NCBI GenBank assembly: GCA_014860585.1
Contig: JACZJL010000085.1
Location: forward strand, 1-64,000
Direction of reading: 5' to 3'
DNA from: Bacteroidales bacterium
Lineage (GTDB): Bacteria; Bacteroidota; Bacteroidia; Bacteroidales; 4484-276
Length of the DNA: 64,000 nucleotides
Shown: in pieces, positions 42,498 to 52,257 of the stretch
How positions within the stretch are numbered: the stretch's first letter is position 1
Layout of the letters: every line of letters begins with the position of its first letter
Notes under the pieces: model-generated
Seen by the model: the letters and a program-made list of their open reading frames with translations, nothing else
Database searches by the model: none
Told to the model about the DNA's origin: nothing
Position numbers and translations under genes: made by a program

Positions 42498-42573
42498 AAA
42501 ATCAGTCAATTGATCCGGAATTAATTCAGCGATAAAACTAAATATTTTTCTTCAACCGCAGGTCGACTGAAGA

Positions 42574-43509
42574 TCAATACATCTTTTCTCTTTTTAACAG
42601 ATAGGGGAGAAGGATTTGCTTAAAGCCTTTGTTGATGTCGGCTTCCACGAAATCAATACGGTACTGGCCGCAGCGCAATTTTAGTTCGTTTTTGTAAGCC
42701 TTCAATTGTGCAACATACAGGTCTTTAACCTCGAGGGGATTAACCTTTAATTCGTGGCCACTCTCCATATCGATGAACTTGTATGGCCGGTTTTCAAAAT
42801 CAAATTCAACTTCTTTGGCCTGATCAACTACATGAAAAAGAATGACTTCATGCTTGTTGTGCCGCAGATGCTGCAGGGCAGAAAAAACCTCTTCGGCGCT
42901 GGCCATGCTGTCGAACATATCGGAAAAGATGATCACCAGCGAACGTTTATGTATATTATCGGAGATTTCATGCAGAGAATCAGCAGCGAAAGTTTTCTTA
43001 TGTATCTCTTCGCCGATGGGCTGAAGCATTTTTTCGAGCTGGGAGTAAAGATATTTCTGATGGGCAGTGGTGGAACGGGCATTCGTGTGGAGTTCGATAC
43101 GATCAGAAAACAGGGAGAGTCCCACGGCATCGCGTTGCTTTTTCAGCATTCCAATGATGGCTGCGGCTGCATAGATCGAAAAAGTGATTTTGTTCGGGTT
43201 GTCAATGGAAAGATTGTCCTTCACCGGAAAGTACATCGAAGAGGAGTTGTCGATGATGATCTGGCACCTGAGATTGGTCTCTTCTTCGTACCGTTTCACA
43301 AAAAGTTTGTCAGTCCGGCCGTACAACTTCCAGTCGATGTGCTTGGTTGACTCGCCGGTGTTGTAAAGTCTGTGTTCGGCAAATTCTACCGAAAAGCCGT
43401 GAAACGGGCTTTTATGAAGGCCGGTGATAAAACCTTCAACCACTTGCCGGGCAATGAATTCCAGTGAACCAAATTGTTGAAGTCTGTTTTTGTCTATCGA
43501 ATATTCCAC
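42574..43509 (-). CDS. DUF58 domain protein (VWA-like)
   Basis: A 311-residue protein of the DUF58 family. The signature YNTGESTKHIDWKLYGRTDKLFVKRYEEET is present (about 52-80; key residues Asp-Trp-Lys and Arg) with a degenerate von Willebrand-type metal site, IIIDNSSSMYFP. No membrane segments, unlike longer DUF58 proteins. In Bacteroidetes these usually sit beside a MoxR AAA ATPase and VWA membrane proteins (BatA/BatB), but no such neighbour is here. The start appears to be a GTG at 43509. Role unclear; probably chaperone-like assembly of a periplasmic or envelope process. Confidence 0.85.
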   Translation of the reverse strand: MEYSIDKNRLQQFGSLEFIARQVVEGFITGLHKSPFHGFSVEFAEHRLYNTGESTKHIDWKLYGRTDKLFVKRYEEETNLRCQIIIDNSSSMYFPVKDNLSIDNPNKITFSIYAAAAIIGMLKKQRDAVGLSLFSDRIELHTNARSTTAHQKYLYSQLEKMLQPIGEEIHKKTFAADSLHEISDNIHKRSLVIIFSDMFDSMASAEEVFSALQHLRHNKHEVILFHVVDQAKEVEFDFENRPYKFIDMESGHELKVNPLEVKDLYVAQLKAYKNELKLRCGQYRIDFVEADINKGFKQILLPYLLKREKMY

Positions 43510-43549
43510 AAATTTGTTTTTAGCTATGCAAACGAAAAGAAAATCAAAA

Positions 43550-43592
43550 AGGTGTAACAGGATTTTTTTTGCTTTGTTTTCCTGTTACACCT
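43550..43592. repeat. Perfect 13-bp stem hairpin
   Basis: AGGTGTAACAGGA / TCCTGTTACACCT around a T-rich 17-base loop, followed by CTGATTTTTTT. The right side (GTTTTCCTG) resembles the arms of the elements at 14713 and 27703, but the loop core differs. It may help terminate trxA transcription. Confidence 0.6.
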
Positions 43593-43658
43593 GATTTTTT
43601 TGCCCGATAAGCGACAGATTAATGATGAAATGACGCCTACCCTTACCGGCAGAGGTAA

Positions 43659-43685
43659 ATGATTGAATAGCCGGCATTCAATCAT
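43659..43685 (-). terminator. Hairpin after trxA
   Basis: Perfect stem ATGATTGAAT / ATTCAATCAT, seven-base loop, 21 bp past the trxA stop. No strong T-run; the second hairpin at 43550-43592 lies further downstream. Confidence 0.45.
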
Positions 43686-43705
43686 CAGTTTCGCCAGGCG
43701 ATCAA

Positions 43706-44023
43706 TTACATGATTGCTTCGAGTTTTTTTACCAATACTTGTTTTGGTACTGCGCCAACTACCTTATCCACGATTTGTCCACCTTTGAGGAACAAAAGTG
43801 TGGGGATGTTTCGTATTCCGAATTTCTGGGCAATTGCAGGGTTGGTGTCCACATCGAGTTTTCCGACAACAACTTTTCCTTCATACTCTTTTCCAATTTC
43901 TTCGACTATGGGGCCAACCATACGACAAGGGCCGCACCATACTGCCCAAAAGTCAACAATAACAGGCTTATCTGATTTCAGCGCCAGTTCGTCAAAGTTT
44001 GCATCTGTGAATTCTAAGGCCAT
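43706..44023 (-). CDS. trxA: Thioredoxin
   Basis: A 105-residue classic thioredoxin. VDFWAVWCGPCRM holds the WCGPC redox centre, NIPTLLFLKGG the cis-Pro loop, and the C-terminal GAVPKQVLVKKLE is typical. Reduces disulfides in cytosolic proteins with electrons from thioredoxin reductase. The frame from 44191 is too long and would run through a promoter; the ATG at 44023 (MALEFTDANFDELALKS) is the natural start, and a -7 box sits 35 bp before it. Confidence 0.95.
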   Translation of the reverse strand: MALEFTDANFDELALKSDKPVIVDFWAVWCGPCRMVGPIVEEIGKEYEGKVVVGKLDVDTNPAIAQKFGIRNIPTLLFLKGGQIVDKVVGAVPKQVLVKKLEAIM

Positions 44024-44057
44024 GATTTTACTATTTTTGGTTAGTGAAAAATTTTGC

Positions 44058-44065
44058 CAAAAGTA
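44058..44065 (-). promoter_or_regulatory. Bacteroidetes -7 box for trxA
   Basis: TACTTTTG on the minus strand, 35 bp before the ATG at 44023. Supports the 105-residue form. Confidence 0.5.
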
Positions 44066-44190
44066 AAAAATGTTTTTGCAATCGGAAGTACAATACGGAA
44101 AAATGGCAAACCTGCGACGAATATTAATTATGAGATCATACAAAGAGTTGGTTGAACCCCCAATCATTATGACTGGATAAACACTATCCA

Positions 44191-44586
44191 TTATTCACTG
44201 CTCTCCTGGTTCAAGTCCTTTTGATCCGGGTTCTTTAATTCGGTTTGCCTTTGGGTTAACTGGGTGATCACTTTTTCGTAAATCTTATCGTAAAGTTCAA
44301 TATTTTTTTCATAAAACCTTGTGCTTTCAATGAATTGCTCACGTGTAATGCTATGTTTTTCAAAAACTTCTGAAAGATAATTCACTGTTTGGTCGTCAGT
44401 ACGTTTACCCGATCGCTCGTTCTCGCGCAGCACGGCCTCAGCAATCTGAATATCTACAATGATGGCTGCCATGGCTTCCGGTTGTATGATGTTTGATGGG
44501 ATTTTCCTTGATTCACCTTCACCCGAAGGGGCACAACCTGCCAGCAAGCTGACCAGTAATAGGGTAGCAATAAGTTGTTGTTTCAT
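44191..44586 (-). CDS. DUF4296 lipoprotein
   Basis: A 131-residue protein from the ATG at 44586 (MKQQLIATLLLVSLLAGC), whose signal sequence ends in a lipobox with Cys at about residue 18; the frame from 44643 adds residues without signal features. The mature part is helical and charged (MAAIIVDIQIAEAVLRENER ... ITREQFIESTRFYEKN), as in DUF4296, a Bacteroidetes-specific family of unknown role. Probably anchored in the outer membrane or periplasmic face. Lies between recQ (78 bp upstream) and trxA. Confidence 0.82.
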   Translation of the reverse strand: MKQQLIATLLLVSLLAGCAPSGEGESRKIPSNIIQPEAMAAIIVDIQIAEAVLRENERSGKRTDDQTVNYLSEVFEKHSITREQFIESTRFYEKNIELYDKIYEKVITQLTQRQTELKNPDQKDLNQESSE

Positions 44587-44664
44587 TATCGCTGATAGTT
44601 TTTTTAAAGAAAAAGCGCGGCTGTCTGAAGTCAGGAACTCCACGCCGGGTATTGAATTTTTCTA

Positions 44665-46884
44665 TTAATTACCGACTTCTGACATGAACTTGATTCGCAT
44701 CAGCCTGATTTCATATTCATTGAATTCGTCTTCACCCAATTCTTTCAAAGCTGCGTCAATCGAATCCGACTCGGCTTCCTGGAAGTATTCGATAATTTCT
44801 TCCTGGTGATAAGGGTCAACAAATTCGTTGATGTAATAATTGATGTCGATTTTGGTGCCCGATGCCACAATGCTTTCGATTTCGTTCAGGAGTTCGTCGA
44901 AAGCAAGGTCTTTGGTGTGGGCAATGTCTTCGAGCGATAATTTCCGGTCAATACTTTTGATGATATAAACCTTCAGCCCCGACTTGTTCACTACCGACTT
45001 TACAACCATGTCGTTCGGACGGATGATTTCATTTTCTTCGACATAGTTTTTGATGAAGTCCAAAAATGGCTTTCCGTACTTCTGTGCTTTACCTATTCCA
45101 ACGCCGGTGATTTGAGTCAACTCATCCATGGTAACGGGATACTGGATGGCCATGTCTTCAAGCGAAGGATCCTGGAAGATGACAAATGGTGGCAGGTTTT
45201 CTTTCTTTGAAATCTGTTTCCGCAGGTCTTTTAACATAGAGAACAGTGCCTGGTCGGCCGAACTTGTTTTGTGAGCGCCGGTAATGATGTCAACTTCTTC
45301 GTCAAAGTTGTCATAGTCATGATCTTTGGTGAGCATGAACGACCAGGGGTTATCCAAAAACTGGTACCCTAATTTGCTTATTTTCAACAGGCCGTAATTG
45401 TCGATATCCTTTACAAGCAGGTTGGAAATCAGTGCCTGCCGGATAACGGCATTCCAGAATTTTTCATCTTCTTCCTCACCCCGGCCAAATGATTTGATCA
45501 GGTGGTGCTTGTATGACTTGAGTGTAGCTGTATTTCTACCGACAAGAATATTTACTATGTGTTTTGACTTGAAGAGTTGCTTCACTTCGAGCACGGCCTC
45601 AAGTACGATGGTCACATATTTTTTCCCTTCAAATTTTTCTTTGGGATGCAGGCAATTGTCGCAGGCGCCACAATTATCCTGTTTATACTCTTCGCCGAAA
45701 TAGTGCAGTAACTGGCGATGACGACACACTGAAGATTCGGCATAGGAAACGGTTTCGAGCAGCAGTTGCTGGGCAATTTCCTGTTCTGCTACCGGTTTAC
45801 CTTTCATGAACTTCTCCAATTTCTGAATGTCATCATAGCTATAGAAGGTGATGCAGTTTCCTTCGCCGTCATCACGACCGGAGCGACCAGTCTCCTGGTA
45901 ATAACCTTCAAGGCTTTTTGGCATGTCATGGTGAATCACAAAACGCACGTCCGGCTTGTCTATACCCATCCCAAAAGCAATGGTGGCAACGATGATATCA
46001 ACATCTTCCATCAGGAATTTATCCTGGTTGTTACGGCGTGTTACGGCATCCAATCCTGCGTGGTAAGGCAATGCTTTAATCCCATTTACCTGGAGTGTTT
46101 CTGCAAGTTCCTCAACCTTTTTGCGGCTAAGACAATACACAATACCTGATTTGCCGGGGTGTGATTTTATGTATTTGATTACATCTTTAATCACATCTTT
46201 TGTTTTTGGTCTTACTTCATAATAAAGATTCGGCCTGTCGAAGGAGGATTTATAAATTGTTGCATCGATGATATTGAGATTTTTCAAAATATCCTGCTGA
46301 ACCTTTGGTGTTGCTGTAGCGGTGAGTGCTATCACAGGAACATCTTTGCCTATAGACTCGATAATAGGACGAAGGCGGCGATATTCCGGTCTGAAATCGT
46401 GACCCCATTCTGAGATGCAGTGCGCCTCATCAATGGCATAGAACGAAACATCTATCCCCTTCAAAAAATCGACGTTCTCATCTTTGGTCAATGATTCGGG
46501 AGCCACATAAAGCAATTTTGTAGTTCCTTCGGTCATATCATTTTTTACCTGAATGATTTCCGGCTTTGTCAGGGATGAATTTAAAAAATGTGCGATTCCT
46601 TCTTTTGCCCCAAAATTCCTGAGTGCATCCACCTGATTTTTCATCAATGCGATAAGCGGCGAAATAATGATTGCTGTGCCATCTTTCATTAGGGCCGGCA
46701 GTTGATAACACATTGATTTTCCACCACCGGTGGGCATAATTACAAACGTATTGTTTCCCTGTAGAAGATTTTTTATGATGGCCTCCTGGTGTCCCTTGAA
46801 GCTATCAAACCCAAAAAACCGCTTCAACATCTGATGTAGCGGGTAATCTTCTGTCCTGGTTATTGTCATTTCCTGTTCCAACAT
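44665..46884 (-). CDS. recQ: ATP-dependent DNA helicase RecQ
   Basis: A 739-residue RecQ. SF2 motifs: QxxGHQEAI region, Walker [17 protein letters not shown] (about 50-60), [17 protein letters not shown] (about 150), [26 protein letters not shown] and [14 protein letters not shown] zinc site follows ([20 protein letters not shown]), a winged helix, and an HRDC domain (about 535-605). An additional C-terminal region (about 610-739) has HTH_40-like features ([20 protein letters not shown]). Unwinds recombination and stalled-fork intermediates. Transcribed divergently from kdsD. Confidence 0.95.
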   Translation of the reverse strand: MLEQEMTITRTEDYPLHQMLKRFFGFDSFKGHQEAIIKNLLQGNNTFVIMPTGGGKSMCYQLPALMKDGTAIIISPLIALMKNQVDALRNFGAKEGIAHFLNSSLTKPEIIQVKNDMTEGTTKLLYVAPESLTKDENVDFLKGIDVSFYAIDEAHCISEWGHDFRPEYRRLRPIIESIGKDVPVIALTATATPKVQQDILKNLNIIDATIYKSSFDRPNLYYEVRPKTKDVIKDVIKYIKSHPGKSGIVYCLSRKKVEELAETLQVNGIKALPYHAGLDAVTRRNNQDKFLMEDVDIIVATIAFGMGIDKPDVRFVIHHDMPKSLEGYYQETGRSGRDDGEGNCITFYSYDDIQKLEKFMKGKPVAEQEIAQQLLLETVSYAESSVCRHRQLLHYFGEEYKQDNCGACDNCLHPKEKFEGKKYVTIVLEAVLEVKQLFKSKHIVNILVGRNTATLKSYKHHLIKSFGRGEEEDEKFWNAVIRQALISNLLVKDIDNYGLLKISKLGYQFLDNPWSFMLTKDHDYDNFDEEVDIITGAHKTSSADQALFSMLKDLRKQISKKENLPPFVIFQDPSLEDMAIQYPVTMDELTQITGVGIGKAQKYGKPFLDFIKNYVEENEIIRPNDMVVKSVVNKSGLKVYIIKSIDRKLSLEDIAHTKDLAFDELLNEIESIVASGTKIDINYYINEFVDPYHQEEIIEYFQEAESDSIDAALKELGEDEFNEYEIRLMRIKFMSEVGN

Positions 46885-47003
46885 AAAAGCTTAAAAATCC
46901 GATAGTATTTTTTATAGTTCTGATTATCATTATTGAAGCTCGCTAACGAAATATTGGATACTATATTTTTAAATATCCATTTTCCAACTTTAAGACTTCA
47001 GTA

Positions 47004-47011
47004 CAAATCTA
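47004..47011 (-). promoter_or_regulatory. Candidate -7 box for recQ
   Basis: TAGATTTG on the minus strand fits TAnnTTTG, 120 bp before the recQ start. A TTTG at 47031-47034 is close to but short of the usual -33 spacing. No closer box seen. Confidence 0.35.
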
Positions 47012-47132
47012 AATGTTTTTTACAAACCACCAAATAAAAATAAAATCTTTCATTTTTAAACAAAAATAATTTGAAGATCAAATTAGTGATCTGAACTTAT
47101 TAGTAAAATTAAACCTTATTTTATTAATGAAT

Positions 47133-47140
47133 TACATTTG
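47133..47140 (+). promoter_or_regulatory. Bacteroidetes -7 box for kdsD
   Basis: TACATTTG, exact TAnnTTTG, 40 bp before the ATG at 47180. It includes the TTG that opens the longest frame, so that TTG is not the start. Confidence 0.5.
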
Positions 47141-47179
47141 TCGAAAAAATTAACTTTTTTTGAGGTTAAAGATAGAACG

Positions 47180-48151
47180 ATGAAGCATTTGACAAACAGA
47201 CAAATCAGTGAAATTGCTGTATCCACGCTAATTTCAGAGGCCGAGGCGATCAATGGATTAAAAGAATTTGTTGATGAAAATTTCGCCAATTGTGTCCGGC
47301 TCATTTATGAGTCTAAAGGAAGAGTAGTAGTGACCGGGATTGGGAAAAGTGCCATTATTGGGCAAAAGATTGTAGCATCGCTCAATTCAACCGGAACGCC
47401 TTCGATTTTTATGCATGCTGCGGATGCCGTTCATGGCGATCTGGGTATTGTTCAGCCGGATGATATTATAATAGGTATATCAAATAGCGGGAATACTCCC
47501 GAAATCAAAGTTTTGCTGCCATTTATCAGACTTTCAGGGAATAAATTGATTGCCATGGTTGGCAATCCCAGCTCATACCTGGCCCGGCAGGCCGATTTTG
47601 TGATCAGGACTTCTGTTCAAAAAGAGGTGGGGTTGAACAATCTTGCCCCAACCACAAGTACGGCAGCCCAGTTGGCGATGGGAGATGCCCTTGCGGTTTG
47701 CCTTCTCGAGTATCGCGGTTTTACGCAGGAAAAGTTTGCCATGCTGCATCCGGGAGGTACGCTGGGTAAAAAACTATTCCTGCGGGTTTCTGATATTTTT
47801 CCCAACAATGAAAAACCATCCGTTCAGGTTGATGCTGATATCCCCTCGGCCATCATTGAAATTTCTTCAAAAAGACTTGGCGCCACTGCAGTGCTTAATG
47901 GGGATCAATTGGTTGGAATCATCACAGATGGCGATTTACGGAGGATGATGCAGGGTGGCAGGCCGATGAATGAATTGAAAGCATCTGATATTATGACAAA
48001 GAACCCAAAAACAATCAGCCCCGGAATGTTAGTGGCCCATGCCCTCGATGTCATGCGCACCAATAACATTACCCAACTCCCCGTTACCGACAATAATGTC
48101 TACCTAGGGGTAATTCACATCCACGACATTCTCAGAGAAGGGATTTTGTAA
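47180..48151 (+). CDS. kdsD: Arabinose-5-phosphate isomerase (KpsF/GutQ family)
   Basis: A 323-residue enzyme that converts ribulose-5-phosphate to arabinose-5-phosphate for Kdo synthesis in LPS. A SIS domain (about 35-170: VVVTGIGKSAIIGQKI, GISNSGNTPEI) is followed by two CBS domains (about 200-320, including GVIHIHDILREGIL). The family signature with ALAVCLLEYRGFTQEKFAMLHPGGTLG is intact. Start set at the ATG at 47180 because the upstream TTG at 47138 is part of a promoter box. First gene of a plus-strand envelope cluster running to 53327. Confidence 0.93.
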   Translation: MKHLTNRQISEIAVSTLISEAEAINGLKEFVDENFANCVRLIYESKGRVVVTGIGKSAIIGQKIVASLNSTGTPSIFMHAADAVHGDLGIVQPDDIIIGISNSGNTPEIKVLLPFIRLSGNKLIAMVGNPSSYLARQADFVIRTSVQKEVGLNNLAPTTSTAAQLAMGDALAVCLLEYRGFTQEKFAMLHPGGTLGKKLFLRVSDIFPNNEKPSVQVDADIPSAIIEISSKRLGATAVLNGDQLVGIITDGDLRRMMQGGRPMNELKASDIMTKNPKTISPGMLVAHALDVMRTNNITQLPVTDNNVYLGVIHIHDILREGIL

Positions 48152-48203
48152 AAGCAATAAACAACCGCGCTTAATTGTTTAATTGTTTGCTTACAAATGG
48201 CCT

Positions 48204-50693
48204 ATGAACTTGTTTACCAACAATCGCAGTTTCTTGCTTTTATCCCTTCTTCTGGTGATTGGCCAGACAGTTTCCGGCCAGTTGACAAAAATCATGGGAA
48301 CTGTGACTGACCAACAAACCGGCGAACCCATGCCCTATGTGAATATCGTATTCAACGACAAAGCCATTGGTATTACGTCAGATTTTAACGGAAAATATTC
48401 CATCGAAACTAAAACGCCCGGCGACAGCCTGATTGCCTCTTTCATGGGCTACGAAAGGCAAATTAAAAAAGTGGTAAAAGGAAAATTCCAATACATCGAT
48501 TTTCAAATGGTTCCTCTTGAGTTCGAATTGCAAACGGTCGTAATCGTTGCCGGGGAAAACCCTGCCGAAGTATTATTGCGGAAAATTATCGAAAACAAAT
48601 CAAATAATGATCCCACCAAATTTGATGCATTTGAGTACGAAGCATACAATAAGATTCAGATTGATGTGAACAATATTGATGATGATTTCCGGAAAAAAAG
48701 GATTTTCAGGCCATTTAGTTTCATTTTCGATTATGTGGATACATCGGCAGTTAACGGTAAAACCTACCTTCCGATTTTTCTTTCTGAAGCTGTTTCGAAT
48801 GTTTATTATCGTAAGAATCCGCGTGCTTCCATCGAAAAGATAAAAGCGACCAAAGTATCGGGAATCGAAAACGAGAGCATGACACAGTTTTTAGGCGACA
48901 AAGTTCAATACACCAACGTTTATGATAATTATATCGAGCTTTTTCAGAAAAATTTCGTGAGCCCGATTGCCAACTTCGGGCTGAATTTTTACAGGTATTA
49001 CCTTGTCGACAGTGCTTATCACGACAACAAATGGTGTTACAAGGTGATGTTCAAACCACGACGAAAGCAAACACTGACTTTTACCGGCCATTACTGGGTG
49101 CACGATACAACATTTGCCATTAAGGAGATTGAAATGAAGATTGCAGATGATGCCAATATTAACTTCATCAATGACATGGTGATAGCCAAAACCTACGATT
49201 TGATCAGCGACACCTCGTGGCTGCCGGTGAGAGACTTTGTGATCGGCGATTTTAACCTGATCGAAAACAATGACAAAGTGTTGGGATTTTTTGGACACAA
49301 AACCACAACCTACCGCGACTATGTTGTTAATCAGCCCCGTACGGATGATTTTTATAAAACGCCGGTAAATATCATTGTGGAAGAGAATGCCAGTAAACAG
49401 TCAGATGATTTTTGGGTCGAAAACCGCCATGAGGAGCTAACCCGAGACGAAAAGACCATTTACTTTATGATTGATACGCTGAAGACATTACCTCGCTTCA
49501 ATACCTATATTGATATCATTGAGATGATCACAACCGGTTACTATGTTTCAGGGAATTTTGAGTATGGGCCTTATGCCTCACTCTTAAGCCTGAATGATGT
49601 TGAAGGCCTGCGAATGAGGATTGGCGGGCGTACCAGTAATGCATTCAGCACAAAATTGATGGTAAATGGTCACCTGGCTTATGGTACAAAAGATCAGGAG
49701 TTTAAGTATGGCGCAGGGCTGCTTTACATGCTCAGCAAAAACCCTAGGCGGGCGCTCGGTGCTTCGTACAAATTTGATATCGAGCAATTGGGCGCCAGTG
49801 AGAACGCTTTCAGAGAGGATTTCTTCCTCGCTTTCCTGTTCAGGCGAAATCCGGCTGATAAACTTTCGATGGTAAGGGAGTATAAAACTTACTATGAACA
49901 TGAGTGGTTCACGGGTTTTCAAAACACAATCAATTTCATCCACCGCGATCTTTATTCGCCTGCAAATACGGATTTTCAGTTTTACTTCTACGACGATACC
50001 GTGCAAAGTTTTGTGGCGCAAAACAAGATACCTTATACTGAAGTCAGGCTCGACACCCGTCTGGCTTACCGGGAGCAATATCTGATGGGTGAGTTTGAAC
50101 GGATCAGCCTGGGCGCCAAGTATCCGATTCTTGACATTCGCTATGGGTATGGTATTCCTAAAAAGTTGAACGGCGAATATGAATACCACAAATTACAACT
50201 TGGCATCACGCACTGGTTCAACGTGCTTAATATAGGTTGGAGTAAATACATGATCGAAACCGGCAGGATATGGGGAAGACTCCCTTACCCTTTGCTCAAA
50301 CTGCATGAGGGAAACGAAACCTTTATCTATGATGAGTACGCTTTTAACATGATGAACTACTATGAATTTGTAAGTGACAAATACCTGAATGTTTTTTATA
50401 CACATCATTTCGACGGTTACTTTTTCAACCGTGTGCCTTTGTTGCGTAAGTTAAAATGGCGTGAGGTAGTTTACGGAAGAGCGTTAATTGGGGGGCTTGA
50501 CGAGAAGAACCAGGATTATTCTGTATTTCCCGAAGGCTTGTATTCCCTGGATAAACCCTACTTTGAAACAGGAGCCGGAATCGAAAACATCTTTAAGGTA
50601 CTTAGGGTGGATGCCATCTGGAGGTTATCTTACCTCGATCATCCGGGAATTACAAAATTTGCTGTTTTTGTGAGCCTTCAGTTACAGTTTTAA
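48204..50693 (+). CDS. DUF5686 outer-membrane protein with carboxypeptidase-regulatory-like domain
   Basis: A 829-residue exported protein: signal peptide ([20 protein letters not shown] with cleavage near SGQ), an N-terminal CarboxypepD_reg-like beta sandwich (about 25-115: [19 protein letters not shown]), then the large DUF5686 region predicted as a beta-barrel ending in an aromatic residue (VFVSLQLQF), typical for outer-membrane insertion. Family members are common in Bacteroidetes, with unclear transport or assembly function. The ATG at 48204 gives the best signal peptide; the TTG at 48183 adds seven residues. Followed 34 bp later by lptB. Confidence 0.86.
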   Translation: MNLFTNNRSFLLLSLLLVIGQTVSGQLTKIMGTVTDQQTGEPMPYVNIVFNDKAIGITSDFNGKYSIETKTPGDSLIASFMGYERQIKKVVKGKFQYIDFQMVPLEFELQTVVIVAGENPAEVLLRKIIENKSNNDPTKFDAFEYEAYNKIQIDVNNIDDDFRKKRIFRPFSFIFDYVDTSAVNGKTYLPIFLSEAVSNVYYRKNPRASIEKIKATKVSGIENESMTQFLGDKVQYTNVYDNYIELFQKNFVSPIANFGLNFYRYYLVDSAYHDNKWCYKVMFKPRRKQTLTFTGHYWVHDTTFAIKEIEMKIADDANINFINDMVIAKTYDLISDTSWLPVRDFVIGDFNLIENNDKVLGFFGHKTTTYRDYVVNQPRTDDFYKTPVNIIVEENASKQSDDFWVENRHEELTRDEKTIYFMIDTLKTLPRFNTYIDIIEMITTGYYVSGNFEYGPYASLLSLNDVEGLRMRIGGRTSNAFSTKLMVNGHLAYGTKDQEFKYGAGLLYMLSKNPRRALGASYKFDIEQLGASENAFREDFFLAFLFRRNPADKLSMVREYKTYYEHEWFTGFQNTINFIHRDLYSPANTDFQFYFYDDTVQSFVAQNKIPYTEVRLDTRLAYREQYLMGEFERISLGAKYPILDIRYGYGIPKKLNGEYEYHKLQLGITHWFNVLNIGWSKYMIETGRIWGRLPYPLLKLHEGNETFIYDEYAFNMMNYYEFVSDKYLNVFYTHHFDGYFFNRVPLLRKLKWREVVYGRALIGGLDEKNQDYSVFPEGLYSLDKPYFETGAGIENIFKVLRVDAIWRLSYLDHPGITKFAVFVSLQLQF

Positions 50694-50727
50694 ACTATTT
50701 TTGAATTTTGATTTGAAAATCAATCAG

Positions 50728-51453
50728 ATGATATTAGAAACAAAGAATATTTTTAAAAAGTATAAGCAGCGCATGGTTGTGAACGATGTGTCGGTGAGTG
50801 TTGAGCAGGGAGAGATCGTGGGTCTTCTTGGGCCAAACGGCGCCGGAAAAACCACCACATTTTATATGATGGTCGGATTGATCAAGCCTTACGATGGCAG
50901 GGTGTTGCTGGATAATGTGGAAATCACTTTCGAACCGATGTACCGCCGGGCGCAGCGGGGAATAGGATACCTGGCACAGGAAGCATCGGTGTTCAGAAAA
51001 CTAAGCGTAGAGGACAACATCAGGGCGGTGCTTGAATTTTCGAGATTTACCAAAATCGAACAAAAAGAACGTCTTGAGCAGATGCTTGAAGAGTTTGGCC
51101 TGAAACACGTCAGGAAAAGCCAGGGGATTACACTTTCGGGTGGTGAACGCCGAAGAACCGAGATTGCCCGCGCGCTGGCTGTTGATCCAAAGTTTATCCT
51201 GCTCGATGAACCTTTTGCCGGCGTTGACCCGATTGCAGTGGAAGATATTCAAAATATCGTCAGCAAATTAAAGGAGAAAAACATCGGCATCCTCATCACC
51301 GACCACAATGTGCACGAAACCCTTTCGATTACCGACCGTGCTTACCTGCTTTTCGAAGGATCAATCCTGAAATCGGGCAATGCCGAAGAGCTTGCCGCCG
51401 ATGAACATGTACGCCGGGTGTATCTAGGACAGAATTTTGAACTCAGACGATAA
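50728..51453 (+). CDS. lptB: LPS export ABC transporter ATP-binding protein
   Basis: A 241-residue ATPase that powers LPS extraction by LptFG at the inner membrane. Walker [12 protein letters not shown]-loop region [20 protein letters not shown], signature [16 protein letters not shown], Walker [13 protein letters not shown] and H-loop TDHNVHE are all canonical for LptB. The C-terminal [15 protein letters not shown] is also typical. The ATG at 50728 (MILETKNIF) is preferred to the frame opening at a TTG at 50701. In the same strand run as kdsD and two glycosyltransferases, consistent with LPS biogenesis; lptFG, lptA and lptC are not here. Confidence 0.95.
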   Translation: MILETKNIFKKYKQRMVVNDVSVSVEQGEIVGLLGPNGAGKTTTFYMMVGLIKPYDGRVLLDNVEITFEPMYRRAQRGIGYLAQEASVFRKLSVEDNIRAVLEFSRFTKIEQKERLEQMLEEFGLKHVRKSQGITLSGGERRRTEIARALAVDPKFILLDEPFAGVDPIAVEDIQNIVSKLKEKNIGILITDHNVHETLSITDRAYLLFEGSILKSGNAEELAADEHVRRVYLGQNFELRR

Positions 51454-51458
51454 TCATC

Positions 51459-51473
51459 AACCCTGACAGGGTT
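51459..51473. repeat. Small palindrome between lptB and glycosyltransferase
   Basis: AACCCTGACAGGGTT: 7-bp perfect arms around one base. Seen in the 33-bp gap between lptB and the next gene; a common type of short intergenic palindrome. Confidence 0.45.
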
Positions 51474-51486
51474 ACAAAAACCAAAA

Positions 51487-52257
51487 ATGCCAAAACTTTC
51501 AGCCGTCATCATCACTTTTAACGAAGAGCGCAACATTGGCCGCTGCCTCGAATCCGTTTCTGATATTGCCGATGAAATTGTTGTTGTGGATTCCCTTTCA
51601 ACTGACAATACAAAGCAGATTTGTGAAAGTTTTGGAGTGCAGTTTTTCCAGGTAGCCTGGAAAGGCTATTCAGGTCAAAAAAATTATGCCAATGCCCTGG
51701 CGTCGAACAACTGGATTTTGTCCATTGATGCTGATGAGGCTATTTCAGAAGAATTGAAAGAATCAATCCTTGGATGGAAAAAGCTGCCCGATCCTCAATT
51801 TTCCAGTTTCAACCGGTTAACCAATTACTGCGGTCAGTGGATCCGCCATTGTGGCTGGTATCCCGACACTAAACTCAGAATTTTCGACAAAACCAAAGCC
51901 GTCTGGAAAGGCGAAGTTCATGAGGATCTTATCTATGACAAATCAATACAAGTCAGCCATCTCACCGGTAATCTGCTGCATTACAGTTATTACAGCGTTG
52001 AGGAACACATTGCACAGACCAATAAATTCAGCACGATCGGAGCACGGCAGCTTGTCGAAAGCGGAAAAAAAGTTTCTTTTTTAAAAGTGTTGATTAATCC
52101 ATTGGTGAAATTTATCCGGAAATATGTTTTCAACCTCGGATTTCTTGACGGATACAACGGTTATGTGATCTGCCGGATTTCGGCTCTTCAAACATTCCTG
52201 AAATATTTCAAAGCCTGGCAGTTGCAGCAGGAAAGACCAAAAACCCATCAGTCATGA
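51487..52257 (+). CDS. Family 2 glycosyltransferase (WaaE/KdtX-like)
   Basis: A 256-residue GT-A fold enzyme. VIITFNEERNIGRCLESVSD is the nucleotide-sugar binding start, DEIVVVDSLSTDNT follows, and SIDADEAIS holds the DxD metal site. Length and the HCGWYPDTKLRIF/GEVHEDL segment are like WaaE-type LPS core glucosyltransferases. Probably cytosolic face of the inner membrane, adding a sugar to lipid-linked glycan or LPS core. The stop overlaps the start of the next gene by ATGA. Confidence 0.9.
   Translation: MPKLSAVIITFNEERNIGRCLESVSDIADEIVVVDSLSTDNTKQICESFGVQFFQVAWKGYSGQKNYANALASNNWILSIDADEAISEELKESILGWKKLPDPQFSSFNRLTNYCGQWIRHCGWYPDTKLRIFDKTKAVWKGEVHEDLIYDKSIQVSHLTGNLLHYSYYSVEEHIAQTNKFSTIGARQLVESGKKVSFLKVLINPLVKFIRKYVFNLGFLDGYNGYVICRISALQTFLKYFKAWQLQQERPKTHQS

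Noticed and set aside
42754-43350. 198-residue frame on the plus strand opposite DUF58
   Set aside because: Antisense to a clearly recognised gene, no family features, and no promoter or start context; a shadow of codon bias.
46885-47137. Non-coding RNA between recQ and kdsD
   Set aside because: AT-rich and without a clear conserved fold or terminator; explained by divergent promoters.
49584-50189. 201-residue frame on the minus strand opposite DUF5686
   Set aside because: Lies wholly within a recognised outer-membrane protein gene and has no recognisable features.
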